A stretch of DNA of 64,000 nucleotides from Watersipora subatra (lineage: Eukaryota; Bryozoa; Gymnolaemata; Cheilostomatida; Watersiporidae), in assembly GCF_963576615.1 (NCBI RefSeq), contig NC_088714.1, positions 35,071,143 to 35,135,142 of the forward strand, given 5' to 3'. The translations under genes and the position numbers were made by a program. The notes beneath the pieces are model-generated. The model worked only from the letters and a program-made list of their open reading frames with translations. It did no database searches and was not told the origin of the DNA. Shown here piece by piece: positions 34,816 to 45,900 of the stretch. Within the stretch, counting starts at the first letter, position 1; each line of letters begins with the position of its first letter.

Positions 34816-35350
34816 TTGGTAAATATCCTCAACGTTGCTCATACAAAAAACTAGGTAAAATGGTAACGTAACCATAGCAATATTTTATGATAAGATTTGT
34901 TTTATAATGAATACTAGGCTATAAACTTAGTCTTTAAAACGTTCTAACAATAGAAAATGATGCCATAATAGGGCAATGCCTAAAACGGTTCTTTTATTTA
35001 TCCAAATACATAACTACATAACTTTTGTATTTCATTGACCTGGGCGACTGCTAACATGCAAGGGTACGAGCTGACTGAATAGTTACACGAGGTAATTACT
35101 TCTGACTATAATAAAGTTGTCCCGTGCAGAGGCTCGCAAGTCATAGACAGCAGATACACCTTACAAATTCACAAGAGTATTACATTTGCCATATTTTCCT
35201 TCACAACAGTTGAATTTAATACTGTAAATGGAAAAAAAAACAGGTGACAGAGCTGGCCTTGTCAATATCTGGAAAAACCAACTGTTGTCACATCTACATA
35301 TCTAACCATTGCATAATGATATTCCTTCAGACGTGACACCTCACACTCAC
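34816..35350. other. Non-genic, downstream side of the MRPL33 exon
   Basis: The C-terminal MRPL33 exon should lie here or further left. A strong acceptor is present on the minus strand (TTTTTCCATTTACAG near 35224). The frame it opens does not resemble the usual K-K-I-R-S ending, so no exon is called. Confidence 0.4.
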
Positions 35351-35457
35351 CCAGAGGATCAAAAAGGACGCGCTCCATTTTATCCGCTAACTTCGGTCGT
35401 ATCTTCACATATTTATGTCCTGTGCCTGCCACACTCTCAAGCATCACCAACACTATC
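35351..35457 (-). CDS. MRPL33: Mitochondrial ribosomal protein bL33m, internal exon
   Basis: A 107 bp minus-strand exon between an acceptor (TATTGAAG, 35458) and a strong donor GTGAGT (35350). It encodes IVLVMLESVAGTGHKY, then KLADKMERVLFDPL. From memory this matches bL33m (for example VVLESV...RLADKLE..RFDP in insects), a 60-70 residue protein of the mitochondrial large subunit. It is entered with two bases already in the codon and left in phase 1. The frame can be read past the donor to a stop at 35262, but that tail does not resemble the family, so splicing is preferred. The flanking short exons (Lys-rich start, K-K-I-R-S end) were not found. It could also be an exon relic. Confidence 0.7.
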
Positions 35458-38400
35458 CTTCAATAGATAATCGCAACTATTAAACCAACGTGTTGATACC
35501 ATGGTAATATTTAATTCAAGATTCTTTTCAAACAAAAAATGTGGTATATTTCTTCCTAAAGGAAGTACGACTGAAAAAATAACTGAGCATTCTACATATA
35601 TTACAATAATTTATGTTTTGTTGTTCAAAGTGAGCAAGAATAGCCAGTTCATGTTTTACATTTGTTACCTGCACAGGAACTTGTCGGTGACTAGCAAATA
35701 GTAATCACATAAAAAACTTTATATACTGAGCAAAACACACATAGTTGCTTTGTCATAGAGTCCTGTAGTAGTTCAATGCTTACAACACTAAATTTACTGT
35801 ACCTGCCAAGATTGCTGGGAAACTATTTTCCTAATATTTTGTTGTAACAAAGTTACATTTCAAAGATGAGAAACTGCTGTTCAAATGTAAATGACTACTT
35901 TTTAGTCAACTTAATATAATGAAGTTGGCTACGTTGACCTTTTGGTTACGTACGAAAATATATGCAGTATTGTTGAGGCATCAAAAATTTTTAAGTCAAC
36001 ATCCTGTAAATGTACTCTTGAGCTTGTAGTAAACCAAAGAAGACAAATCAAAACTAAATTTTATCTTAAAACAGCCAATTAATTTTTTACAGTGCAACAA
36101 GCTTCATTAAAAATGAAATGTGATAATATTGACTGAAAATTATGAAGAAAACTTGACAACAAAATTTTGGTAACCTTATTCAACTAATTAAATATGTGAT
36201 TACGTCAAAATTTAGTTGATTTTAATAATCCATAAGGATGTTTTTCCATCATTTGAAGCTGTTAGTTGCTTTAGGGGATTTCATTGTCAAGATATTTGAA
36301 GATTAAAATCGGCGAAAGTTGATCGTGGTAGAAATGCTCAGAAAAAAAGATGTGCTCAGACTTGCCCAAAATGATGTGAAACAGTCAGTCTGTCTCTGTA
36401 GTGAAACAGCCTGTCCCTATCTCTCGTATTCACATCGGCTATTGCGATAAAAGTCTAGTCTTACGAGGCTCTCTTGGCATATAATATATGGCAAGAGAGC
36501 CTCGTAGGACCGCCAAAATAATATTTGCCATGCTGCAATTTTATTTTGTAATTGCTGATTGCTAGAATCAAATTTTTAATCTTGCTACAGATACATAATT
36601 ATAAATATCTGAAATGCTTCAAATAAAGGTAATTGAAGCTTTTTCATATTATTTTCCTCTAAATGCTATGTAAACATCTGAGTACCGACTACGATTCCGC
36701 CAGTCTACGATAATTAGGTCGTCAAGTTGAATTATTTTATCGCAGCCTTTGTATTAGCAAAGTTTTCAGTAGCTACCCACACTGGAAAGCAGTTACTAGA
36801 TAAAATAATCATGCCACATCTTTGTGTGTATTTTATTTCATTAACAGTGGAAATATAACATTAAGCAAAAATGAAGATATAGTTATAATATTGATTGAGC
36901 GAAACAAAATAAATGAAAGCTTAGTTCCTACTCGTTAAGGCATAATGAGGCCCACATGCGCAGTAGCACTGAACATAGTACTTTGAAAAGACTATGTTCA
37001 AATATATGGTGAAACCAACTGCATTCCTAGTCTGTATAGGCAACGTTATCTAGTCATCCCACAACCAAACACGAGCGGAGCGAATGTTTGAGAGTTTTAT
37101 GATAAATGCATGTGCACACGACTCATGAAAATTATTCATCAACGTCGCAAACCCTTGTACCGAAATCTCATTAACAAATTTAACCATTTTGTGTAGAGTC
37201 GTTTAAGTATAATAACGATACAAAACACATAAAAACCTATTTAAATATGTTACCAAGTCTTTGTAAATTGTCGACAATATCTTAAAACTTACCCATCTGA
37301 TCGGATTATACACAAATAGACAAATTAATTGGGCCGAAAATCGTTATTAAAACTTCCCAAGACTTATTTTTATCAAAATTAAGACCGGCAAACGAAACGC
37401 CGAGCGACAGAGAATACAACCATTAAGTCGTGCGCATTTCACGAGAAAATCACGTGCACATTTCACCAGTCTATAGCATTGTCGAATTGCCGAAGGTTTC
37501 TGTAATTAACGTAGAAGTACTGAAATATAATCGTTTCTTTTTTGCCGATTTCAAAGTAACTGACATTTTGGACACTTTTGAGTACCTTGGTATTCTAACT
37601 GATGTCCAAAGCAGTGAAAGTAAAGGAAATGATATTTTTTTCTAACGATTCTTATGAGATTATTACAATATTTAATTATAAGTTTGGATGACTATTGAAG
37701 TGTTATAAGTCACACTAACAACATCGATGATGGGAAATATGTGACTGTTATTATTTTTTCTAAATAGTTTTGTTAAATAGATTTTCTAAAAATCTATATA
37801 AATATCCCAACTTCTTGATATTGTTAGGCGATGACGTTTTGAAATGTAAACCAAATTGTGCATTGGTTTTCTATTATTACTGTATTACTATATTAATAAT
37901 ATTGGTTATTATAATAATATCAGTGCATTTTACTTCTAATATTGCATTTCTTCTATTGCAGGGGAGAGATGTAAACAAATAAACTTTTTCTTTCATTATT
38001 GCTGTTTGTTGTACATAATAACACCCACACCCAGTACATTACAGCTACCATTGCAGTTATCCTATTGCACTGCAGTGCCATTTGACTGCTAATAATGCAT
38101 TTCTCAACCATCAGTACCCTTTATTTTTTCAATATCACTTTGGTCGTGGGCTGTATGTCAGGGGAATTTCTAGTTAGTATCAATTTTCAGAAAAATTTTA
38201 CTAGCTACATTTGATTAAATGATCAAATTGACAAGTGCAATACAAATGGTTTTTGAGTTGACCAATATAGTGAATGCAAAACAATGTTAATTTCTTTGAA
38301 ATAAATCAACCCACTAAATCTGGCAAATGATTAAAAAAAGCCATTTTTGCACCTGGTTGGCGGTTTTTGGCTTGGACTTATCTGTTTTTACTTAGTAGAG

Positions 38401-38768
38401 TAGAGCATATAATTTGTTGAGTAGTTCTTAATATTTAGTCTGGTAGAATTGAGTCGAGCTATGCAAAAGTACCTGTCACTACAGCTAAGATCGCAGTTCA
38501 TAATTCAATCTATCAGACAAGATCTCAGCACAGGTGGCAATGGGGCGATGATGTATTCAATATGTTCTGCGTATGTTTTGCAATATTTTCAACAATATCA
38601 TTTTATTATATAATTTTTACAAGTCAAAAAACTTTCATCTCAAGTTTTTATTGAAACTATCCATCAAAGTTGTGGCCACTCACATATTTTTAGCCCATAT
38701 AATAGGACATATTACTTTACTGCAGTAAACTCAAACAAAACATATAATAATTTCTGTTCAGCACACAT
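35458..38768. other. Mostly non-genic; possible leader exon near 37.3-37.45 kb
   Basis: No coding exon is supported. On the minus strand AGATGG then GTAAGT (about 37290) is a strong donor. It is preceded by CpG-richer sequence (37380-37460, including CACGTGCA) and no open frame, which fits a non-coding first exon, perhaps of MRPL33. The plus-strand frames at 37430-37645 and 37770-37982 have no recognisable features. Confidence 0.3.
36462..36506. repeat. Near-perfect hairpin (21-bp arms)
   Basis: Arms TACGAGGCTCTCTTGGCATA(T) at 36462-36482 and (A)TATGGCAAGAGAGCCTCGTA at 36486-36506 pair with one mismatched position around a three-base loop. It is isolated; no second copy is seen in the window. 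Confidence 0.9.
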
Positions 38769-41231
38769 TCATGTCTCTCTTTCCCAAGTATGGCAGTTTT
38801 CACACTGACACAACTTCTCCACTGGTGACGCCACCTAAACATCCTACAATCAATAAAACAAATGTAATAAATATGTGTCATTCATAGATATGTCGTTCTA
38901 ACATGTATCTACTGTAAGCTTTCAATTTGAGAGTTGGATAAATTGAAAGTTTAAAATTACAAAGTGAACAAATGTTTAAAGAATAAAGAAAGCATAATAT
39001 TATTATGCTTTATTAGTTATCTTGAGGTGTCGACTGATGTTCTAAAAAAAGAATCAAGGAGATTGACCCACTAGAAGCTGAGATATAGCCAGCCAAACAC
39101 AGGTCTACCTAATAAAGAATCAGAGGAAAACCCTTCGAAAATCCCGAGAACTGTGACGTATGAAATCGACTTAATGTTCATGTGCCGGAGTTGCGCACCC
39201 TTACGGCCGTTACGTATGATTGTTTTGGCTACGAGATGTGAAACGCTTCTCGCGATAGTAAATAATCTACAGACTAGCTATATAGCAGAATGGAATATAT
39301 ATATAGCGTATAGAATAAATGATGTAACTAATATAATTTGTAGAAAATTCCAAATGATAACCGAGATTGATGATTGATTTAATTGATTCCATTTATCAGC
39401 TATAGTTAAACAAATCTGAACAACGCTAAAGATGAGTCTGAATAGGGAAGCTAAGTAGGAGAACAACAAAACTGAGCTGAACTAGCAAGATAGCGGAATG
39501 TTGCGAAATAATAGATGCGTGTAATTATTTTAAGCTAAAACTAATCTACACGTCAGAGGGACTGGTTCGGAATTGTCATAGCAATGATTGTTAGGCCCAA
39601 TTTGATTGTTCTATACTTCCAGGGATTAAACCAATTAAAACGCCGTGATTGTTATAGGAGAGCGCATTAGTTGGCTTAATTGACCAATGGCACACCAGTC
39701 GATTTCATACGTCATATATTGATGATTACCAAAACACTTGTTTTTTGGTAGACCTGTGTTTGGCTGGCTATATCTCAGCTTCTGGTTGGTCAATCTCCTT
39801 GATTCTTTTTTTAGAACATCAGTCAACACCTCAAGATAAATAATTAAGCATAATAATATTATGCTTTCTCTATTCTTTAAAGGTTTACTTGCAACAAAAT
39901 CCACATTACAGTTATTTGGTATCAAAAGACTCACCACGTCCTACTCTGCTGTATTGTAAGTGCAAAATATGTGGAAATGTGATTACAACCTCTTAAAAGC
40001 TCAAAAACGAACAGTTAATAGGTAGGTTGGAATCAATTTATTTCTCTGACGTACTCAAGCATTTGGTTGTTATAAATTTAGGCAATTTGTTATCACGTGA
40101 AATGAGAGGCCAATAAAAAACTTCTCGTAGCACTAGTTTATGACAAACACTTGGATTTTACCAAAAAGCCCATATCAAATATAGATGCTTGCTACTTTAC
40201 AGTTTTGTTTCGGCTTGGCTTAATCGTAATCTGATCATGTGACCCATATTTCTTGCCAAACAGCACGGAAAATACCTGCAGCATTTTTTGACTATCACAT
40301 GTGACCAATAAACTCGTCATGTCTATCAGAGGATGAGGATGACTTCTTCGAGCTAAGGTTAAAAAATTAAACGAATTTTTACGTTGGGTTTTGAGATGTG
40401 TGTTCAAAATGACAGCATTACAATGATGATGAAATAGAGGCGTAAGGACAATAGACATGGTTTTATTGAATGTGAGAAGTGTTTGTGAAATTATTTCGAC
40501 GAATGAGGTTGCATGAAAGTGTAAACAGAAGCTATCTTGTTCAGCCAAGTCCCATTTGAGCCATTCTGGAACGGGATTCTAATCTACCGCACTTTTGTGA
40601 TGGCTGTGATTAACTGTTCGTTTTAGAGCTTTTAAGAGCTTGTAATCACATTTCCACATATTTTGCACCTACAGCACAGCAGAGTAAGACGTGGTGAATC
40701 TTTTGATACCAAATAACTGTAATGTGAATTTTGTTGCAAGTCAACCTTTAACAAAAGCATATACGTATAAAAGCAAAAGTATACCAAGACAACAATTCAA
40801 AGCTTTGTTTCTGGGAATTAACGATGAGTATTGATCAATCTATTTTACTCAATTTCTACAAGTCAGAAGTGAACATAAATTGTAATCATAAATCTAATTT
40901 ACTAGCTAAAACTGCCAAAGAAAATTTGAAGCAGATATTATAGCTGGGTGAAACGATAAAAAAATTATGAAACGATGATTGGTGATAGCAAAAAGTTATA
41001 ATTTTATCAATTAGTAAATGTATTTTGAGTACTAAAATTATTACCTTTAGTTTAGTATATCAATCGGAGACTCAAAGTTAAAGATAGATTTACCTCAATT
41101 CTCCTCTCTTCCTCTGCAGCATAACACTGCTGACACCTGTGAACTCTAATCATAAGCTGCCTGCTGCAATCTTTAACCACCTGATGCTCAGAAAACGCCG
41201 GGTCACTTTCACTGGAAGCCTTGTTACAATT
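38769..41231 (-). CDS. Unrecognised Cys-containing protein, last two exons (tentative)
   Basis: The minus-strand exon 41231-41094 (46 codons) has clean phase-0 borders (AACAG acceptor, GAG/GTAAAT donor). It reads KASSESDPAFSEHQVVKD, LMIRVHRCQQCYAAEEER, and is GC-richer than its surroundings. The candidate last exon 38834-38769 continues in phase as VASPVEKLCQCENCHTWE and ends in TGA. That gives a CxxC plus CxCxxC arrangement that could bind zinc. A stronger acceptor 8 bp upstream (ATTGATTGTAG) would instead end the protein after two residues. No upstream exon or start is identified. The 2.3 kb intron holds two TTAA elements. I cannot name the family. Confidence 0.35.
38980..39876. mobile_element. 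Second TTAA-flanked element family, ~195-bp inverted repeats
   Basis: TTAA (38976-38979), then AGAATAAAGAAAGCATAATA; the right end is the inverted TATTATGCTTTCTCTATTCT followed by TTAA (39877-39880). Inverted similarity continues inward past TCTTGAGGTGT, GAATCAAGGAGATTGACC and TATGAAATCGAC, about 195 bp. Just inside each end is a short palindrome, AAGCATAATATTATTATGCTT-like. No transposase is present. Confidence 0.85.
39881..40747. mobile_element. TTAA-flanked long-inverted-repeat element, copy 4 (complete)
   Basis: It begins immediately after the TTAA that also ends the previous element (39877-39880), with AGGTTTACTTGCAACAAAAT. It ends TTGCAAGTCAACCT then TTAA (40748-40751). The 867 bp match copies 2 and 3. 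Confidence 0.88.
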
Positions 41232-42918
41232 CTGTTGTTCATCAATAAAACATGTCGATGCAGTAATTCAGTAAATTAAATAACGATGACGATGCACGCT
41301 CTAGTAATTCAGTAAACTCGCTAACGACAAGAATCTTCGATATCACAGACAACACGTTTGATTAGCGATAACATTTATTATGACCAATATAGGAATTTTG
41401 TGCTGATGATTGGCTAAAGAGATAATATATGTATCGCCCATGGACTCTTTCATATACGTCACGAATTCCGTGCCCGCTTAAATCTGAGCGTTTAAAAAAA
41501 TGATCCCCTTCAAACGCTTATATCTGTGAACAGCGCTAGTCTACAAATATAAAAATGACATCAAATTGTAGCTGATGTTTTAGCCTTATATTGGTCTTAA
41601 TTTCATTTGATCGACTTTTTTGACGCAATCACATCTTTAATGTTAGCATATGTATACATCTTCTCGCACTCAATTGCTGTTAATCTGGCTGACTTTTGAC
41701 AGAATGAAAATAGTTTATAAAAATAGCCTACATAACATATCATTGGCGCCCATGTTTTTTTTCTAAATAACTTTTATAATATACTATTTGAAGCAAAACT
41801 AATATGTATAATTGTATCATGAAAACGATTATTAAACAATTCTGATGACAATTGTTGTAACTGCGGTTGTATGCATTTTGTGTGCTTTAGTTGACTGGTA
41901 TTACTTTATTATACTATAACAGATACTTTGAGTAAATATGTCATAATACTTTCTTGTAGTGATTTAATTGTTTTTTGTGTAAATATTCTGTGGTTGCCTA
42001 TATGTCTTATTATTATTAACTGTTTGTTTGAGCTACAACAATTATTGATGACAGCTTCCTTTTGCAAAAATCTATAGGGAATAATTTGTACGAGCACTAT
42101 GAGAGCGAGTGAAGCTCATATATACCTAATAAATCTGCAAATCTAGTGCCAACAAAGTTGCTAATCCAAAAGCTCTTTGAGAATTTTACAGAACCGATGC
42201 AGCATTCTGAAGTGAAGTTCCATCTACAGGATTATGAAAATCCCAGGTTCCTCGGCGCTACTTGGCAAAATGTCATACAACAATTTTTATCAGCTAATAG
42301 CAAAAAAATTTGACATTATATTTACATGATTTTATAAGTAAACAAGCAGAACATGCACAAAAAGCAACTGAATTAGTGTGTCTTTTTAAAACAAAATTAA
42401 CATTATCTCCTCAAGTGAAACTATATCATGGTAAATGACACAATATACAGATAATACAACTCGTAATACTAACTTCCCACCAGCTTTTGCCATTTTTTAA
42501 CGATCAGCGTTTGGAGCCCTAATACAAATTTTCTAGTCTCTAGAATAAGCTTGGTAAACACTTGTAAAATAAACGCGTAAGGCAGGTGTTTGAGCGACCT
42601 TGTCCTCTAGACCTCCTTGACCGTACTACACCTAAAGTAGTTTTTGTAGTAAATTTTTTTACTTTGATTGCATTTTTATAAAAAAAATTTTATAATGTGT
42701 AATTACTTTATTTCAATACAAGAACAAATATTATACAGTATGATGTTTTATACCTCCAACAACAAAACCGTACGCAAGCGCCACGTCGTTTTGCAGAATT
42801 TCTAGATTTTTTGATCTGTTTCTTCGTTCGATTTGTAAAGCACTGTTATTTATTTTAGTCTGCGTAGATTATCTAAAAACATTTTGTGCAAAGTTATAGC
42901 CTATGGTCAATTGTAGCA
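41232..42918. other. Upstream region of TMED10
   Basis: No coding exon is certain. Near 42750-42880 a minus-strand frame without ATG (reading LEILQNDVALAYGFVVGG) overlaps a plus-strand acceptor-like TTATTTATTTTAG (ending 42858) that could belong to a TMED10 leader intron. The CG-richer patch ACCGTACGCAAGCGCCACGT at about 42767 may mark a promoter. Confidence 0.3.
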
Positions 42919-45900
42919 ATGTATGGTCTCTCTATAAAAGAACTAACTGTTCTTTTGCTTATTGGCTGCCAGCTTACATTCTCTACTGCGCTTAGATTTA
43001 CTATTCCTGCTAACGGTAAAAGATGCTTAAAAGAAGAAATTCACAAACATGCTTTAGTTAAAGGCGATTACGAATTGTCGCAGATACACGGACACCACAC
43101 GACAGTCAAAGTAAGTAAAAGTGGTGTAACATTTGAAGTTAATTTACTGTTTGACTTTTTAACAGTTCTTTTTTAATGTCACACTTAAAAAAAGGCGATG
43201 TACTATATTACTTCTGGTTAATCCAAATACTCAAGGTTTTAAAAAAGCTACGAAATAGATGTTAGGAAGATGTTGCCTCAGTATGATAATTTCATGAATC
43301 GATCAGTAATATTCACTCTGCTTTCTTATAATGTAAAGTACCTCGACCTTCATTAACTTAACCAATTATCTTTAAAAAATCATGACTTTGTATGTAATTA
43401 TTTTCTGTAGCAGGAAAAAGCCTTGTTTTTAAATTAACATTGGTGAAGCCTCTTTACTTGTGAAGCTATATTAAACTGTAAGTCACTAAAATCTTAAAAC
43501 AAATCGGGAAACAGTCCCAACATCGACAAGTCCGAACCTAGACAAGTCCCAATCTCGACAGAGGTTGATCCGAATCTAGACAAAGGTTGGTTCGAACATC
43601 GACAAAGGCTGATGCAGTTTTACAACAATTTAATCTTCAACAAATAGTAAATGTCTTTTTGCAGTTCTATCCTCACTTGAAAAAATAAAAATCAAAGCTA
43701 CTCACTGAAGTTTAGATTTCAAATAAAATATTTTGCTAGCTTAACAGTCAACCATATTTATGATTGTTACTTGTTTTAGCATTCGTTCTATATTTAGGTT
43801 GGGCAAAATATTGTTAGGCCTACATAAGCTGGGGAGTGCTGCATCAAATGGATCAGAAGATATTTTTGCGCAAATAAATTTTTTACATATAAATTGCTCA
43901 TTTACTATGAAAATAGTAAATGGTAAAATAGTAAAACTGCTGTCGAGATTGGACCAACCGTTGTCGGTATACAAACTCGTCGAGTTTCAAACCAGTCGAG
44001 GTTCGGACTATAAACCAACAAATCCCTTTTGCTGCAATTATTAGGGAACCAGTCCTAACATCGACAAGTCCGAACTTAGACAAGTTCCAATCTCGACAGA
44101 GATTGGTCCGAATCTAGACAAAGGTTGGTCTGAATATCGACAAATATTGACAATATATGCTGTACTGTAGGCCTACACCGCAAATATTACGGTGATAGAA
44201 GAAATTTTACATCCACAAACTAGAAATAGCCTCCAGTGATTATCTGATGAAATACATAGCCCTAAGCTAAACGAGTTTTACATTGATAGCATGCCTTTGC
44301 GTAATCATTATCATAATGGGGATACCAAAATTGTAATTAAACTGCTCAAGAGAGAAAATTGAGAAAATTGATGAACACAAGAAAATAATAAGGCTATAGA
44401 CTGTAAGACTTCCATAAATAAAATAATAATGCAAAAATATCATAATTATAATATTGATAAATTTACTTATTATTATAATAAGATTGTGACCAACCGCTGT
44501 CGAGATTGGACCAACCGTTATTGATATACAAACTCCTCGAGCTTCAAACCCGTTGAGGTTCGGTCTATAATCCAATTATTAGGTATTATCATTGTACAAC
44601 CAGCATGTTACAATACCAGCGATACTGTGCAACTGCGAAGTTTAAAAATTAAGGCAATAGTATTTTGAGCAATAGGTAGACTACCTATGGTTGATCCAAT
44701 TAATGAAAATTGAGCATTAACATGCATATGCGTACTGGCATATATTTTTGGTTTTTACATTTTTTTCACATTAACAAAATAAATATTTACCATAAAATCT
44801 TTATTCGAATGGCATGGCGCTCCATTTTTAACCCTTCCCTTGTAGCGACACTTTATTAAAGGGGATGATCAAGTAAAGGGTGGCGTTGTATTTTTCAGAC
44901 ACCCTGTCAGATTTTTCAGAAGATAAATTTAACCCTTTCACGGGCAAAATGAATGTTGCTTATATTTTGCGCTCACTTTCCGTCAGAGCAACATTAACCC
45001 TTTTTGATGCAAGAAATGTGCTAATTTACCTCTGACATGTCATAGATCTCTACATAAATATGTATGGAGAAGCTGATACATGTTTCTACCAGTTGATATC
45101 TATTGCTTGCAATTAACCTATGATGATCTTATTGCAATTCAATGGACATTTTAAGTTTTTATTTCATTCTAAACTTGAAGATATATTTCCATATTATAGC
45201 TATATTTAGCATGTTTGCATAAATGTGCAATAGAATAGGAGTTATGAGTGTCGATCCATTTTAAGCCGAGTTTATATAACCGCAATGATGCTATCAAGTA
45301 ATCTACTATATAAACGGCAAGCTTGTAAGTTATATAATAATAATCTGTCAAATGCCATGAATATAGATTTAAGATTAAGTGTCATTAACCAACCATATTT
45401 AAAATACATTCAGAAACAAAAATTGACATCTTTAAACATAAATATTAGCATCATTTGCTCGGCCAGTTGCATTCTGATAGCTGCCTTCGTTTTGAACCGT
45501 TTCATATTCTTCTAGCTGTTCAATATTTTTCACGATGTTTTCTGACCTCAACTCCTCTTCTGCACAGCTGAGCTAGTTGATATTAGTGTCCAAACATTTT
45601 TTTAGCAGGACAAAACTTTTATATGATGCAATTTATACCTCTCGTGCAAATAAAGAGAAGCCGTGTATCATCAAAATAGCATCAGAATTTTATCCTCAAA
45701 TATGTAGTAGCACAGATTCCAACGTAAGTGTGCAAAACCTTTTCACATACATCAAAATATCAAGACCGCATTAGGTTAGGTTATTACTGTTAGGGTGAGA
45801 CAATTACTAATTATTTTTATGGCATTGTTTTCAAAGTTTTAACGAAAAAAAACAAAAAGTTTGAAGTTGGACAAGAGGGAATTAATAGTTACTGATATAA

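Noticed and set aside
34130-34875. Overlapping minus-strand ORFs of 73-200 codons rich in Leu, Gln, His, Tyr
   Set aside because: They are translations of an 11-bp minisatellite; all frames are open because the unit lacks stops.
42755-42875. Minus-strand frame LEILQNDVALAYGFVVGG opposite the TMED10 leader
   Set aside because: It has no ATG, its donor is out of phase with the exon at 41231, and it overlaps the likely TMED10 5' UTR and acceptor.
45577-45774. Plus-strand ORF ending at a GTAAGT, considered as a TMED10 alternative exon
   Set aside because: It lies within the repeat shared with 50708-52365 and does not match TMED10.
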